From: Lamellibrachia satsuma
Taxonomy: Eukaryota > Annelida > Polychaeta > Sabellida > Siboglinidae
Length of the DNA: 64,000 nt
Direction of reading: 5' to 3'
Assembly (NCBI GenBank): GCA_033239005.1
Contig: BSQZ01000080.1
Span: forward strand, 1,457,501-1,521,500
The notes beneath the pieces were generated by a model. The model had not been told where the DNA came from. It searched no databases and saw only the letters and a list, made by a program, of their open reading frames with translations. Both the position numbers and the translations under genes were made by a program. Below, in pieces: positions 1 to 28,300 of this stretch (position 1 is its first letter; each line of letters starts with the position of its first letter).

Positions 1-264
1 AGTAACGTGGATAGACGAACCTAACCATTTAGAAAGTGGGCAACTTCGTGTACTTGGGTGGAACAGTGTGTGCGGATTGGGGAAGTAGCAAGGAAGCTGA
101 GAGGAGGTTGCAAGCAGGAGCAACAGCATGGAGTCGGGTGGAAGTCATTATGTGGGAGAGAAAGTTGAAGTAGCAACTAAAAGGAAACATGTTGGAAGCC
201 TGGGTAATACCAGCTTGTGTTTATGGGTTGGGAAACGTTACACTGCCAGACGTAGCAGAGAACA
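1..264. other. Unassigned edge sequence
   Basis: No gene, transposon end or tandem repeat was recognised here. The short open frame at 128-343 runs into the CR1 fragment on the other strand and has no recognisable domain. Confidence 0.4.
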
Positions 265-878
265 ACTGAGTTCAGTTTGTTCCATTCATTTATTACCCTC
301 TGTGAGAATGAGTACTTTCCAACCTACACTGCTCCTTAACTAATGCTGCTTTGTGTCCTCTGGTTCTACTGCCTTCTTTAAGTTTGAAGAACATATTCCT
401 ATCAACATCCTCATAACCGTTCACTATTTTAAACACTTCTATTTGGTCTCCTCTTAGTCTCCTGGTCTCTAGTGTTGTCAAGCCACATTGTAATAAGCGA
501 CTTTCGTAACTAAGGTCTCTTAATTCTGGAATCATCTTAGTTGCTCTTCGTTGTATTCTTTCTAGCTTATCTATGTCTTTTTTACGATATGGCCTCCATG
601 CTTGAATACAATATTCCAAATGTGGTCTAACTATTGCTTTGTACAGGGGTACAATTAGATGTTTCTCCTTATACGTGATAGTTCTCCTAATTAGGCCTAG
701 AATTTGATTTCCTTTCGAAGCAGCAATCCCACATTGCTCTGAAACGTTCATGTCAGCATTAAATGTTACTCCTAAATCCTTTTCTTGTGTGGTTCTACCT
801 AGTACAGCATCCCCCATTTTATATTCCTCGTCCATATTTCCATGTCCTATGTGTATACATTTACACTTCCCAACTTGA
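265..878 (-). pseudogene. CR1-like LINE fragment, C-terminal part of ORF2
   Basis: Read on the minus strand this matches the RT C-terminal region of the CR1-like copies at 35.3-36.2 and 60.3-61.2 kb. It shares the segments [22 protein letters not shown], in shortened form, then [20 protein letters not shown] and [20 protein letters not shown]. It starts near the GKCKCIHIGHG segment and stops after the SFSQRVINEWNKL segment, where a 1-nt indel shifts the frame. It lacks both the endonuclease and the family's CTTGTTAAAT-type tail, so it is truncated at both ends and dead. Confidence 0.85.
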
Positions 879-1351
879 TGTGGTCATAAATAAAACATTG
901 TCCTTGAATGACCATACTAATGGTGTCACACAAAAAACTTTCCTACGAAGAAATCTCAAAGTTGGCCAGAAAAAATAACAAACCAGTGCTTATTTCACTT
1001 TAGTTAGACAAATTAGAGTATGTCGCTGCCATATGGGACCCCAACACTCACACTGAAATTAATTTTTTAGTCATATATCATTTACCTGGTTCACAATTAA
1101 TTGTTTAGGCGGGAGTGTGGTCGGATTTGTCAGCGGCAAGTACTACTAACCTGCGCCGTGGTCTCACAAAATGACGTCATTCAATAAGACTCTCGGGTTG
1201 TTGAGAGTTGAAAGTACATATCCGTGTTGTGACTAAGTCACTTCTCTTGCTCACTGCCACCCTCCCTTCCACCCTCCCTCCTTCCTTCTCACTCAATTTC
1301 TCTCCTTCTACATTGCCCCTCTCTCCCGCCCTCCCACTCCCTCTCTCCCAC

Positions 1352-1354
1352 CCC

Positions 1355-1401
<47 letters not shown>
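1352..1401. repeat. (CT)n microsatellite
   Basis: About 50 bp of CT dinucleotides at the end of a longer pyrimidine-rich stretch (about 1260-1401). Open frames crossing it on both strands are artefacts of the simple repeat. Confidence 0.9.
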
Positions 1402-1403
<2 letters not shown>

Positions 1404-2112
1404 ATGTTTTAAGAGTAGTTTTTCTCCGATTGCAAATTACTACTCCTGTCTCTCGATTCAATGATTCCTTGCTCAGACTTTTCACGCGCATTATGCTGTT
1501 GGGTTAGTTTGTGGTTTCTTGAAGGCGGGCTTACTCGATCGATACAATGAAGCAGGAACACCATTTAATTACTGGTGTATTGTCATTAACTGCAGATTAT
1601 TTTAATTGAACTGAACTCATTTTAGTGCAGTATTTAGATGTATAGAAGTTATATATGTTGTCTCAATTGGTTTGTGGCTATCTGAACGAGTGCTTACGCT
1701 ACAAAGTTACACACACTAAAAAAGAAAATGACGAAATTATTGGTTCACGGCTATTAACAATATATTACTTTAATTGACCTGAGCTGATTAGTTATGCATA
1801 GTGCAATCTCTAGATGTACGAAATTATGGGCTCAATTACCGTACTCTACAGTACATTAATAGCAAAATGATTGTGCCAATAACTGACATGTTGCATATTG
1901 CTTACACATAATGATTATACTAGCAGCTCTATGTGAAACGTGCTGTACCATGGCCAAGTTGTTATATATATATATATATATATCCAGTGTATCATCTGGG
2001 TGCCATTTATAAAAAAAACAAGCGCAGAGCAAATATGTGATATCAACGTTGTTCCACCGGGATTCCTTAATTATAGTGAATTATAAAATGATGGCCTCGT
2101 TAAAATAGTCCT
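1402..2112. other. AT-rich intergenic stretch
   Basis: No gene is recognisable. It contains a (TA)10 run at 1963-1982. Nothing else is supportable. Confidence 0.4.
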
Positions 2113-2184
2113 GTAGTGGAGGTGAGTTTATGTGTAGTGGAGGTGAGTTTATGTGTAGTGGAGGTGAGTTTATGCGTAGTGGAG
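2113..2184. repeat. 21-bp minisatellite, left part, interrupted by a transposon
   Basis: About three and a half copies of the unit GTAGTGGAGGTGAGTTTATGT. The array breaks at 2184 and resumes at 3934-3994 with degenerate copies of the same unit, so a single array has been split by the element at 2185-3933. Confidence 0.88.
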
Positions 2185-3933
2185 CAGCAGCGGATCCAGG
2201 GGGTCTTAGGGGTCTCAAGACCCACCTAGGCCATGAAGGGGGGTGTTAGACCCCCGTGTCCGTGGCAAATGTTACGGTAAAAAAACACTAAAGGAAGACC
2301 GGGACTAGTCCGCCCCCGGGGCAAGTCCGCCAACCGGATTTTATTCCACGCCGTTGCAGAATTTTGTAATTTCAGTTACACGATTAAGTCACATGATCAT
2401 CAAACTACACGCAGCGCGGTGTTCGAAATGACCACTGACTCTTGGGGGTCCCCAAAAAAATCTTCTTAAAAATCTTCTTTTCAGGCACTGTAATGGCTAT
2501 TAACGCCTATTTTTGTAAAAACATGCTTGCTATTATAGCGACCTGTAGTTATTTCGACCTGTAGTTATATTACCAACTTAGGTTAAATGCACTTGTTATA
2601 AGTTGCTCTGAATAAGAGCGTCTGCTAAATGACTAAATTGTAAATTATGGTCTAAACCATTGTTACTAGAGTAATGCGCTAGCAGACACAATGCTCTGTA
2701 ATTCTGAGAAGTAAAATGCCAAGGTAAAATGTGCCTCAACTAAATTCTCATTGGTGGCATTACTGCAGACAAAACAAAACATACACTCATCGATGATATG
2801 AGTGCATGATTTAAGATGTTTTAACAGAGATTAACTGAATGACAACAGAGTGAGCTGAATGAATCAGCTAAACTACCAACACAATAATGTCGAATCCTGC
2901 AAAAAAAACCGTCAGGTTCTGTGAAAACCGTCGAGTTCTTGCTGCGAGATAGATCGAGTTCTGCGAAAACCATCGAGTTCTTGTTGTGAGATCGATCAGG
3001 TTCTGCGAAAACTGTCGAGTTCTGCGAAAACCGTCGAGTTTTAGCACAGGCGAACCAGAGTAGCCTCACACGCAGCAACAGGTGCAACAGCGGAAGGGTA
3101 ATTACATCGGTACTACGATTAAATGTGGGACCCCCCAAGCTTACATTTTTCTTTCTTATGGGAGATCACTCGTGCCTTATGGCAGGAACCCCCAGACCCC
3201 CTCATTTCGAACACTGATGCAGCAGGAAACTGATGTCCACAAATTGCTGGCTGGAAAGTTGTGAACTAGAAAACTGATTTTGGTGACTGAAAGTAATTTT
3301 TTCATTTTGTTTCGATCAAATTTCAGTATTTGTAAGTGGCATTGGTTAGACATTTAGAATGTTCAGTAAGGCCCTTATATCAGAGATATTGTTTGGATCT
3401 TGCGTTGTTGCTCTATCCAGTGTCAGTGATATTTAGTTGCCGCCCACCAAATATGTCTCTGTGTTGGGGCACGTCCGCCTGTGTGCTACGGGGCAAGTTT
3501 GTCCATAGGATATCTGATGTAAAATGCTCAGGATCACTTGTGAACATAAACACACTAACATGAACTCTTATATAGACTTCCAATTGTCCAGTTTAGTGTT
3601 ATTTTCTAGTAAAAACCAGATTTTGTTTCACCATTTTCTAGCCGATGCAGTGCCAAACGTTGTTTTTGTTTGCCTGGTTTATTTCATAGATGCAACAGAA
3701 TTTGTGGAGATTTGAAGTTTCTAACAAATGTGTGTTACAAACATGACCTTTTTTGACATAAAAATAAGACAAAACTGCACTGTGTGTCAATCTAAAGACT
3801 GAAGTATTAGCAGCCAGCTAATACTAACCCTTATGTAAAACGACACATGTGTCCCCCCTCAATTCGTAAGTAGAATGACATATGACTACGACTGACTGAG
3901 ACCCCCCTGCAAACAAGCCTAGATCCGCCCCTG
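2185..3933. mobile_element. Non-autonomous DNA transposon, hAT-like termini
   Basis: A 1749-bp insertion splits a 21-bp array. Its ends are inverted: the left starts CAGCAGCGGATCCAG and the right end, reverse-complemented, starts CAGGGGCGGATCTAG (12 of 15 match). CAG-initial GC-rich ends of this kind are typical of hAT elements. The flanks share TGGAG (2180-2184 and 3934-3938); the expected hAT duplication is usually 8 bp, and the repetitive target makes its exact length ambiguous. No transposase frame is recognisable. Inside are a degenerate tandem run based on CGAGTTCTGCGAAAACC (about 2898-3040) and a LINE/SINE-type tail near 2597-2632. Confidence 0.72.
2597..2632 (+). repeat. L2/SINE-type 3' tail motif
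   Basis: The sequence around GAATAAGAGCGTCTGCTAAA closely resembles, from memory, the conserved 3' tail shared by many L2-clade LINEs and the SINEs that use their machinery in fish. Only the tail is recognisable and no tRNA-like head was found upstream, so this is probably a relic carried inside the DNA transposon at 2185-3933. Confidence 0.5.
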
Positions 3934-4135
3934 TGGAGGTGAGTTTATATGTAGTGCAGGTGAGTTTATGTGTAGTGGAGGTGAACCTAACTGTACCGAT
4001 AGTGGAGGTGCGTTTATGTATTATGGTTTCCGTTTATTTTCGGATATAGAGTTCTGTCTGGCCAATTACTGCGGATACCTTTGGGTACCTCTGGTCCTAC
4101 AATCCCTTCAAGTTCCTGAATTATCAAATTTCTTT

Positions 4136-4246
4136 CAGATTTTGCTATTGATACGTGAAGTGAAAAACGTTACATTTGGTTTTGTGGATATGAACAAGGC
4201 TTTCGACACAGTGTTGAGAGAACTAGTATTTCCAGTTCCAGGATGT
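4136..4246 (+). pseudogene. Short LINE reverse-transcriptase fragment
   Basis: The translated segment FVDMNKAFDTVLRELV matches the conserved RT block around the first catalytic aspartate (typically (L/V)DxxKAFDTVxxxLL). Only about 35 codons are present and no flanking LINE sequence was identified, so it is a relic. Confidence 0.6.
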
Positions 4247-4574
4247 TAGAATGGCGAAGGTAGTGTATAAGAAGCCAACAGCAGCGGTGGAAGTTGAGGG
4301 AGAGACACCAAAATAGCGTGGAGTGGGAGTAGACCTCGGAAAAAGAAATGCATTATGGTGATCAACTTAAATAGTGATTGACTGATTATGTTGTCTGTTT
4401 GTTTGTTTATTTGTTTGGAGATCTTCAGACAGAGGATGTCCAACTTGCAACATTTATTCACATTGCATCTTTCACGCTTTAAATTTTTCCTCTCATTAAA
4501 TTACAGCTCTACACACACACTTTTCTCTTTCTTCCAAATATGTTATTACTTTTTTTACAGCACTTTAGCACGTG

Positions 4575-4592
4575 CACACACACACGCACGCA

Positions 4593-4623
<31 letters not shown>

Positions 4624-4624
4624 T
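4575..4624. repeat. (CA)n / (GCAC)n microsatellite
   Basis: Mixed CA and GCAC simple repeat. It generates histidine/threonine-rich or valine/cysteine-rich spurious frames on the two strands. Confidence 0.9.
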
Positions 4625-5029
4625 CAGTGAACCTCGAAGAGAGGGTCGTCTCCTTCCCGGAAAAAGAAGAAGGCATATCGTGCTGATTGATTACCATTGT
4701 TGTTACTGTAGAATAAGCAATAATGACATATCATATTCTTTTGTCCGAGTGTCAGTCGCAGTCCATGAGACGTTTACAACAAACATAGTAATAAGGTTAA
4801 GTGCAGAGTATGCTAATCACCGGATATTCAATAACCTGAAAATTGCCATTCAAGCACGGACAATTTATCGGCAGCAGCAACAACAACGACACTTCATATT
4901 GTGTATCGAGAGGGCCTTACGGCATCAACACTGCCTTCTGTGCTGCTCGATGCTGTTTGGGACTCGAATGAGAACGGTCGCTCCTGTGAACCGCGATCAA
5001 TACCTGACAGGTATTAGCGGATAAGACTG

Positions 5030-5379
5030 CGGTACAGTGAGGCGAGCGAGCGTGACGAGCCACTAGACTTACTCGCTGGCCGATAATTCAGATCGGCGTG
5101 AAAAGCAGTTAGTTATCGCAGCGGTTGGTCCGTCGACCAACAGCACGCCCGACTGTTTCTCCGCCGACATAAACAAGTGTACGTGTTCCCTCGCTCAGTC
5201 CGGCGTGGAACGTTGATTTCTGCTTAATGGTGATCACCACTTCCTGCAAGTGTTACGAGGTTCGCCACAAACATTAGATTCAAAGCATACGATGTGAGCT
5301 ACAACAAAGGACGGACTGGTTGGAGCCAGACTTGTCCAAACGAGAGACGCCGCAGTGGTCAGGACAGCCCGCTGAAGTC
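5030..5379 (+). promoter_or_regulatory. Probable promoter / 5' UTR region of the LRRC74A-like gene
   Basis: This segment directly upstream of the proposed start codon is richer in G+C and CpG than its surroundings (for example CGAGCGAGCGTGACGAGCC and GGTCCGTCGACC). No TATA box or initiator is convincing. The transcription start cannot be placed from sequence, so the assignment rests on position and base composition only. Confidence 0.35.
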
Positions 5380-21795
<16,416 letters not shown>

Positions 21796-22203
21796 CGGCT
21801 TTAAAACGATCGATTTATGTAAACAGTGATACCTACGGAGAACAAGGATGACGTGGTGTAATTCTAACACTTTTCAAATCATCCAGCAACACAATACGTG
21901 TCACTGGCTGTTCGTGTGTATAATCAAATTACTCTGTCTGTGATTCATCGATTTGGCTAAGCGAATACACACGTGTTTGCTACATTTAGAAGCCTTAGCA
22001 ACTTATTCTACAATGATACTATCTGATGTTTGTATACTGTATAACAACTCATGGGGTGAGAACATATAAACAACTTCAGCTTAATTTATATAGCATTTAT
22101 TCTATATGAAGTCATACATTTTAATTGGTGCTTACATCTGAAATAGAAGAGTGCGCATTTACATACGTCCAACAATGAACGACAGATTTTCGCTGGATTG
22201 CAC

Positions 22204-22209
22204 TTTATT
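22204..22209 (-). terminator. FCF1: Candidate polyadenylation signal of FCF1
   Basis: AATAAA on the minus strand, about 130 nt past the FCF1 stop codon. A second AATAAA lies at 22094-22099. Position fits a short 3' UTR, and either could be used. Confidence 0.5.
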
Positions 22210-22340
22210 CACAACCTGATGGTGGCGCCTGATACACCACAAATGTGTCTGTCTCCTTGAGAAATCGCTGGAACATATTCAAATCTCCAGAAACAGCAGT
22301 AGTGTAAGCTGTTGTTGCTGAATGTAGGAGTTGGCACTGG

Positions 22341-25300
22341 CTATGTACGTGGTGCACCAAAGGCATCTGGCATTCTTTCTATAGAGAACCTGAAAAGGCA
22401 CAAGTGATGTCATTAAAACAGTGCATGGATATCTTCATACTCTTCAACGTGGTGCGGCAAAATATGAACTATTCTTTTTATATACGAACATTGTTTTGAA
22501 ACAAACATTTGTGACACATCTGATGTTGTAAAGATTAGATATATTATTATATGAACATATTTAAGATAGTGGTGGTGATATCCATTAATTGTAAATGCAT
22601 AGAGTCATTGTATTTCTGGAATGACCTATATTGTGCTTTGGACACTCTAGGGGTAAACCAACGTAGATTGTGCTTTGGACACTCTAGGGGTAAACCAACC
22701 TAGATTGTGCTTTGGTCACTCTAGGGGTAAACCAACGTAGATTGTGCTTTGGACACTCTAGGGGTAAACCAACCTAGATTGTGCTTTGGTCACTCTAGGG
22801 GTAAACCAACCTAGATTGTGCTTTGGACACTATAGGGGTAAACCAACCTAGATTGTGCTTTGGACACTATAGGGGTAAACTAACCTAGATTGTGCTTTGG
22901 ACACTATAGGGGTAAACCAACTGGAAGAGGATGTTCTTTGTTTACTCACTTGTGTTGTTGTAGGTACATTATTGGAACTCCAGGAATCTTACGAATTCTT
23001 CTCTTCAGATCCTTGTCACATGTTGCCACAATGTAACACTTGTGCTGGATGACAACAATGTTGTTTTAGCCTTTTGTCATTCACGAGATTCATCTCAAAC
23101 AGAGAGAACACTGGTGTATATATATATATATATAGATGTTAGCTTTATTGAGGTTATGTCAACTGGTATCACAGCGCCTATAGTATTAGAACTATGTCAA
23201 AGAATGTTTCAAACATTATTTTTACCAATGCACTGTGATCCATATTATGATTGAAGTTATGAACATATACAAATCCTACACTGAGTACATATAACCATAT
23301 TATGATTGAAGTTATGAACATATACAAATCCTACACTGAGTACATATAACCATATTATGATTGAAGTTATGAACATATACAAATCCTACACTGAGTACAT
23401 ATAACCATATTATGATTGAAGTTATGAACATATACAAATCCTACACTGAGTACATATAACCATATTATGATTGAAGTTATGAACATATACAAATCCTACA
23501 CTGAGTACATATAACCATAGTGAGTGCACAACAAAAATGTGTTCTTAATCACATTACTTCTTGTAAGTGCCACATATGTCATCATAAAATAATACAATAA
23601 TTTTGTTCGTAAATGTATACATAATGCATCAGCATTCATACAAGTATCACATGCTATTTATATTAAACTTATTGTTCAACATGTTTTTTATTCTGATATT
23701 ATTCAAGAGATGTGATAATGTAAATTAACCTGAAGATGCAAAATAAAAAAATATATTTTTGTTTGTGCATTGATAAAATATATTATGAACTTTTGTTGTT
23801 TTAAATGACAGCTAACTCAGCACCAGCCTAATAAGCTACTAAAACTAGATAAGATCCTATTATCACAAACCTCTGTAACTCTTCTTACAAGACAGTCATC
23901 TGCATAAGTTCCCTTGTGCATACACGGTAGCCTCTCAAACCTGGGATCTTTGGCAATCCTGAAGGCAATATAAGATGAAGCAACTAAACACATCACGCAT
24001 GAGAATAAATGATAACACGATACTGAAATGTTTTTTTTTGTTTACACTGGGCTATGGCTGTCGTGAATGACCCCTCCCGACCCCATATTATATACTAAAA
24101 ATACCAGGATGCTTAAAAATTATATTGTTGACATTGTTGTCTACTTACAGAAGCAACAGTGATAAACTGGGAGAAACTACCTTGAACGTTGGCATCACAT
24201 TGCTGTGTTATAAGGACTTGAACGTGTAATGCAAACAGGTCTTGAATTTAAAGTGAAACAAAAGTCGTGGTTTTTTCCTATACACCTATAAGAGTTACTA
24301 AAACATAACCATGTGTAACTACTATTAAGAATATCATGCCAGTGGTTTACCAGGAAAACCTTGTTGAACCCATATCTTAACTTTATGGGCTGCGCCATAC
24401 TGTTAGATAACCCTACGTCACGAGGGATATTCGGGCACTATCTTGGTTATGTTGCCCATGGATGCATGCATGTAGGAAACACATTCTTTTTACAACTAGA
24501 GGGTAGTTAGTTAACATTTATGACTGTGGCTAACACTACTAATATAAGGTGTATGCATAATATTTAGTAACAATTGTTGGGACAAGTCCTGAATGCAGGC
24601 CAAAAAAAAAGGAATGTGTCACATGAGTGATGTAGAACTGACCTAAGTGCCACTCTGTACTTGCTGCCCAGTTTCTCGAGCTCAGCCATCACACAGTCTG
24701 TGATGTAGGGAATACCTGGCACAGAATCACACAAAGCATCATTGCAAGCGTACAGTCATTGTTTGATGTCAAACATGACAGCTGGTGAAAAGCAAAAAAA
24801 ATATTGTTTAATCACAATGAGCCAGTACATTATGTTTACGATTGTGCCATTAATGAAATTATATGATATCACCACAACTGCAAAATACATTTTGCTCATC
24901 ATATTGTTGCAGTACGGATTCCAACTTCCTACTACTTGCACGAAGTGCTGCCACCTATTAGTTTAGAGTGCTGAGGTTGGCTGTGCCTCATGCAACCGCT
25001 ACTTTGCTTGTGTGGTCAGTCAGTGATGTATTATAAACATTGGCCCTTATGGGCCAAACCCAAAAAAAACAATTTTTTGAAAGAAAATGCATTAAAAAAA
25101 ACAGATTTATTGGTGAAACACTATTTTAATATGATATCATACATTTGTTATTGCTTTTCTCAGTTATATAAGAAAACTATGCCGATTTTATGCCTGGCTT
25201 AATGTAGTAAGTCACTCACTTATAGTAATACCAACTGCCCCTCCCGTCCCCCCAGTAACCAACCTGGCCACGCACTCACATTTGGCGTAGAGGCAGTCCA

Positions 25301-28300
25301 TCATGGACTGGATGATGTCTAATTTATTCTTTATTGAAAAGTTGATGAAGTTTGTATCAATGAGCACATGATACGGTGGGCCAAGCTGTGTGTTGTATTT
25401 GAAGAACAGAGCAGACGATGCCTTTGGTCTGACAAACAAATGGTACATCAATGAGCACATGATATGGTGGGCCAAGCTGTGTGTTGTATTTGAAGAACAG
25501 AGCAGACGATGCCTTTGGTCTGACAAACAAATGGTACATCAATGAGCACATGATACGGTGGGCCAAGCTGTGTGTTGTATTTGAAGAACAGAGCAGACGA
25601 TGCCTTTGGTCTGACAAACAAATGGTACATCAATGAGCACATGATACGGTGGGCCAAGCTGTGTGTTGTATTTGAAGAACAGAGCAGACGATGCCTTTGG
25701 TCTGACAAACAAGTGGTACATCAATGAGCACATGATACGGTGGGCCAATCTGTGTGTTGTATTTGAAGAACAGAGCAGATGATGCCTTTGGTCTGACAAA
25801 CAAGTGGTACATCAATGAGCACATGATACGGTGGGCCAAGCTGTGTGTTGTATTTAAAGAACAGAGCAGACGATGTCTTTGGTCTGACAAACAAATGGTA
25901 CATCAATGAGCACGATACGGTGGGCCAAGCTGTGTGTTGTACTTGAAGAACAGAGCAGACGATGCCTTTGGTCTGACAAACAAATGGTACATCAATGAGC
26001 ACATGATAGGGTGGGCCAAGCTGTGTGTTGTACTTGAAGAACAGAGCAGACGATGCCTTTGGTCTGACAAACAAATGGTACATCAATGAGCACATGATAG
26101 GGTGGGCCAAGCTGTGTGTTGTACTTGAAGAACAGAGCAGACGATGCCTTTGGTCTGACAAACAAATGGTACATCAATTAGCACATGATAGGGTGGGCCA
26201 AGCTGTGTGTTGTACTTGAAGAACAGAGCAGACGATGCCTTTGGTCTGACAAACAAATGGTACATCAATGAGCACATGATACGGTGGGCCAAGCTGTGTG
26301 TTGTACTTGAAGAACAGAGCAGACGATGTCTTTGGTCTGACAAACAAATGGTACATCGATGAGCACATGATACGGTGGGCCAAGCTGTGTGTTGTACTTG
26401 AAGAACAGAGCAGACGATGTCTTTGGTCTGACAAACAAATGGTACATCGATGAGCACATGATACGGTGGGCCAAGCTGTGTGTTGTACTTGAAGAACAGA
26501 GCAGACGATGCCTTTGGTCTGACAAACAAATGGTACATCGATGAGCACATGATACGGTGGGCCAAGCTGTGTGTTGTACTTGAAGAACAGAGCAGACGAT
26601 GTCTTTGGTCTGACAAACAAATGGTACATCGATGAGCACATGATACGGTGGGCCAAGCTGTGTGTTGTATTTGAAGAACAGAGCAGACGATGCCTTTGGT
26701 CTGACAAACAAATGGTACATCGATGAGCACATGACACGGTGGGCCAAGCTGTGTGTTGTATTTGAAGAACAGAGCAGACGATGCCTTTGGTCTGACAAAC
26801 AAATGGTACATCGATGAGCACATGACACGGTGGGCCAAGCTGTGTGTTGTATTTGAAGAACAGAGCAGACGATGCCTTTGGTCTGACAAACAAATGGTAC
26901 ATCGATGAGCACATGACACGGTGGGCCAAGCTGTGTGTTGTATTTGAAGAACAGAGCAGACGATGTCTTTGGTCTGACAAACAATTTGAAGAACAGAGCA
27001 GACGATGCCTTTGGTCTGACAAACAAATGGTACATCGATGAGCACATGATACGGTGGGCCGAGCTGTGCGTTGTATTTGAAGAACAGAGCAGACGATGTC
27101 TTTGGTCTGACAAACAAATGGTACATCGATGAGCACATGATACGGTGGGCCGAGCTGTGCGTTGTACTTGAAGAACAGAGCAGATGATGTCTTTGGTCTG
27201 ACAAACAAATGGTACATCGATGAGCACATGATACGGTGGACCGAGCTGTGCGTTGTATTTGAAGAACAGAGCAGACGATGTCTTTGGTGTGACAAACAAA
27301 TGGTACATCAATGAGCACATGATACGGTGGGCCGAGCTGTGTGTTGTACTTGAAGAACAGAGCAGACGATGTCTTTGGTCTGACAAACAAATGGTACATC
27401 AATGAGCACATGATACGGTGGGCCGAGCTGTGTGTTGTACTTGAAGAACAGAGCAGACGATGTCTTTGGCCTGACAAACAAATGGTACATCGATGAGCAC
27501 ATGATACGGTGGACCGAGCTGTGCGTTGTATTTGAAGAACAGAGCAGACGATGTCTTTGGTCTGACAAACAAATGGTACATCAATGAGCACATGATACGG
27601 TGGGCCGAGCTGTGTGTTGTACTTGAAGAACAGAGCAGACGATGTCTTTGGTCTGACAAACAAATGGTACATCAATGAGCACGATACGGTGGGCCAAGCT
27701 GTGTGTTGTACTGTTGTATTTGAAGAACAGAGCAGATGATGTCTTTGGTCTGACAAACAAATGGTACATCAATGAGCACATGATAAGGTGGACCAAGCTG
27801 TGTGTTGTACTGTTGTACTTGAAGAACAGAGCAGACGATGCCTTTGGTCTGACAAACAAATGGTACATCAATGAGCACATGATAGGGTGGGCCAAGCTGT
27901 GTGTTGTACTTGAAGAACAGAGCAGACGATGTCTTTGGTCTGACAAACAAATGGTACATCAATGAGCACATGATACGGTGGGCCAAGCTGTGTGTTGTAC
28001 TGTTGTACTTGAAGAACAGAGCAGACGATGCCTTTGGTCTGACAAACAAATGGTACATCAATGAGCACATGATACGGTGGGCCGAGCTGTGTGTTGTACT
28101 TGAAGAACAGAGCCGACGATGTCTTTGGTCTGACAAACACATGGTACATCAATGAGCACATGATATGGTGGGCCAAGCTGTGTGTTGTATTTGAAGAACA
28201 GAGCAGACGATGCCTTTGGTCTGACAAACAAATGGTACATCAATGAGCACATGATACGGTGGGCCAAGCTGTGTGTTGTATTTGAAGAACAGAGCAGACG

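Noticed and set aside
5320..5379. Earlier start for the LRRC74A-like protein
   Set aside because: The upstream in-frame codon is TTG, not ATG. The first in-frame ATG is at 5380.
22630..23518. Regularly spaced repeats considered as CRISPR-like
   Set aside because: The repeats are contiguous tandem units without unique spacers, in introns of a eukaryotic gene. No cas genes are present.
26083..27756. 557-codon minus-strand open frame
   Set aside because: It is produced by the 91-bp FCF1 exon-derived array, cycles through three frames of the same unit and lies in an intron. It is not a protein gene.
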